NCBI GenBank assembly: GCA_022562835.1
Contig: JADFOM010000170.1
Span: 1-5,924 of the forward strand
Direction of reading: 5' to 3'
DNA from: Acidobacteriota bacterium
GTDB taxonomy: Bacteria > Actinomycetota > Acidimicrobiia > Acidimicrobiales > SHLQ01
Length of the DNA stretch: 5,924 nucleotides
Shown: positions 5,402-5,924 of the stretch, one piece after another
Layout of the letters: each line of letters begins with the position of its first letter
How positions within the stretch are numbered: the stretch's first letter is position 1
Made by a program: the position numbers and the translations under genes
Notes under the pieces: generated by a model
Told to the model about the DNA's origin: nothing
Database searches by the model: none
Seen by the model: only the letters and a program-made list of their open reading frames with translations

Positions 5402-5924
5402 CGCTCGTCGTCGCCGATCATCCGATCGAGGTCGGCTACGACCCTGTCGACCTGGACCTGAGCGTCTGAAAGTCGGCTGCGACACAGCGTGAGTAGCTCG
5501 GCGGCGCGCTCGACGCGGCGCGCGACTAAGTCGACGTCCACATCGTCGGCGTCGAGTTCGGTGAGGATCTCGTCGAGCTCGTCTAGCGCATCGGTGTAGG
5601 CGATTGGTTCGTCGTCGGTGGTTTCATCAGGTTTAAGGTTCTGTAAAGAAACGGGTTCCGCTTTTTCAATCAACTCCGTCAACATTGAATGCGCGTCAAC
5701 GCTATCGCTGAGCTGGGCCAACCATTCCACGACATCTTCGCCGTCCTCCAACTCCGGCAGGTTGACCACACGAACATCTTTCGGTGGATGTTCGAGAGTG
5801 GCGAGACAGCGAAGAACGTCATCTGCGTATTTATGGCCAGCATCACCGGCGTCAGGAAAAATGACGACTTGGAATTTGTTTGATAGAGGCGACCAGTCAG
5901 ACTTGTGGGCTGAACTTGAACCGT
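5398..5924 (-). CDS. xseB: Open frame joining a primase-type TOPRIM domain to exodeoxyribonuclease VII small subunit (5' end cut by window edge)
   Basis: The frame enters at the edge and runs 174 residues to TGA 5398-5400. In-window residues about 7-75 look like a mobile-element primase TOPRIM domain: SDWSPL (8-13), VVIFPDAGDAGHKYADDV and the LPELEDGEDVVEWL stretch, then a LIEKAEP tail. Residues about 105-170 match XseB: TDALDELDEILTELD, an ARRVERAAELLTLCRSRL helix and a final coiled segment. XseB binds XseA to form exonuclease VII, which degrades single-stranded DNA. Native xseB normally follows xseA and starts just before this region, so the TOPRIM extension is unexpected. The first in-frame ATG upstream of the XseB part is at 5683-5685; GTG 5767-5769 lies within the TOPRIM part. 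GC falls upstream of the XseB segment. The XseB identity and its overlap with the prenyl synthase are solid; whether one protein is made is not. Insertion, fusion and chimera remain open. Confidence 0.75.
   Translation of the reverse strand, partial: GSSSAHKSDWSPLSNKFQVVIFPDAGDAGHKYADDVLRCLATLEHPPKDVRVVNLPELEDGEDVVEWLAQLSDSVDAHSMLTELIEKAEPVSLQNLKPDETTDDEPIAYTDALDELDEILTELDADDVDVDLVARRVERAAELLTLCRSRLSDAQVQVDRVVADLDRMIGDDER
5600..5660. other. Putative junction between chromosomal xseB and mobile-element-like DNA
   Basis: XseB-like coding begins near 5622. On its far side, 5641-5880 is about 51% GC by hand count, against 67% for 5401-5460. Here the minus strand reads CCTGATGAAACCACC: a TGATG stop/start pattern like a gene overlap. 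Its ATG (5625-5627) is two bases out of frame with the XseB codons that follow. This could be a remnant of the normal xseB start at the join. No att-type direct repeat can be tested because the other end is outside the window. Confidence 0.4.

Noticed and set aside
5402..5485. N-terminal extension of the prenyl synthase to 5485
   Set aside because: The 28 extra residues are Arg-rich, lie wholly inside the XseB frame and are not part of the family; the GTGA overlap gives a better start.

Overview
The window reads like a piece of a moderately GC-rich (roughly 60%) actinobacterial chromosome. Acidimicrobiia or a relative is my best guess. The basis is a SigE-type ECF sigma factor, a neocarzinostatin-fold surface protein, an IdsA-like prenyl diphosphate synthase, TANNNT promoter boxes and a frequent GTG/TTG start; the lineage is an inference. 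Every supported gene lies on the minus strand, so transcription runs from high to low coordinates, and both window edges cut through a gene.

Right edge (5924 to 4355): an open frame enters at the edge encoding a TOPRIM domain of the kind found in phage/plasmid primases. It then runs without a stop into a recognisable exodeoxyribonuclease VII small subunit (XseB). XseA would be the expected upstream partner, so this is either a mobile-element insertion, a real fusion, or an assembly chimera; a GC drop near 5620-5640 marks the change. XseB ends in a GTGA stop/start overlap with a polyprenyl (probably geranylgeranyl) diphosphate synthase.

Middle (4354 to 1604): peptide chain release factor 3 (prfC), then a 301-residue member of the Glu/Leu/Phe/Val dehydrogenase family that has lost both active-site lysines. 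The gaps upstream of prfC and of the dehydrogenase-like gene each carry two copies of a near-perfect palindrome, GGTGTC-T/A-GACACC. In each gap the proximal copy begins 38 nt upstream of the annotated start. This suggests either a shared operator or a dispersed REP-like palindrome family.

Left part (1603 to 1): an ECF sigma factor overlaps by ATGA a membrane-anchored protein with two extracytoplasmic neocarzinostatin-like domains. The pair looks like a sigma factor with a membrane-bound partner of unusual design. No rRNA, tRNA, CRISPR array or complete insertion sequence was seen. The most unusual items are the TOPRIM-XseB junction, the paired palindromes, the lysine-less dehydrogenase homologue and the sigma/neocarzinostatin pair.
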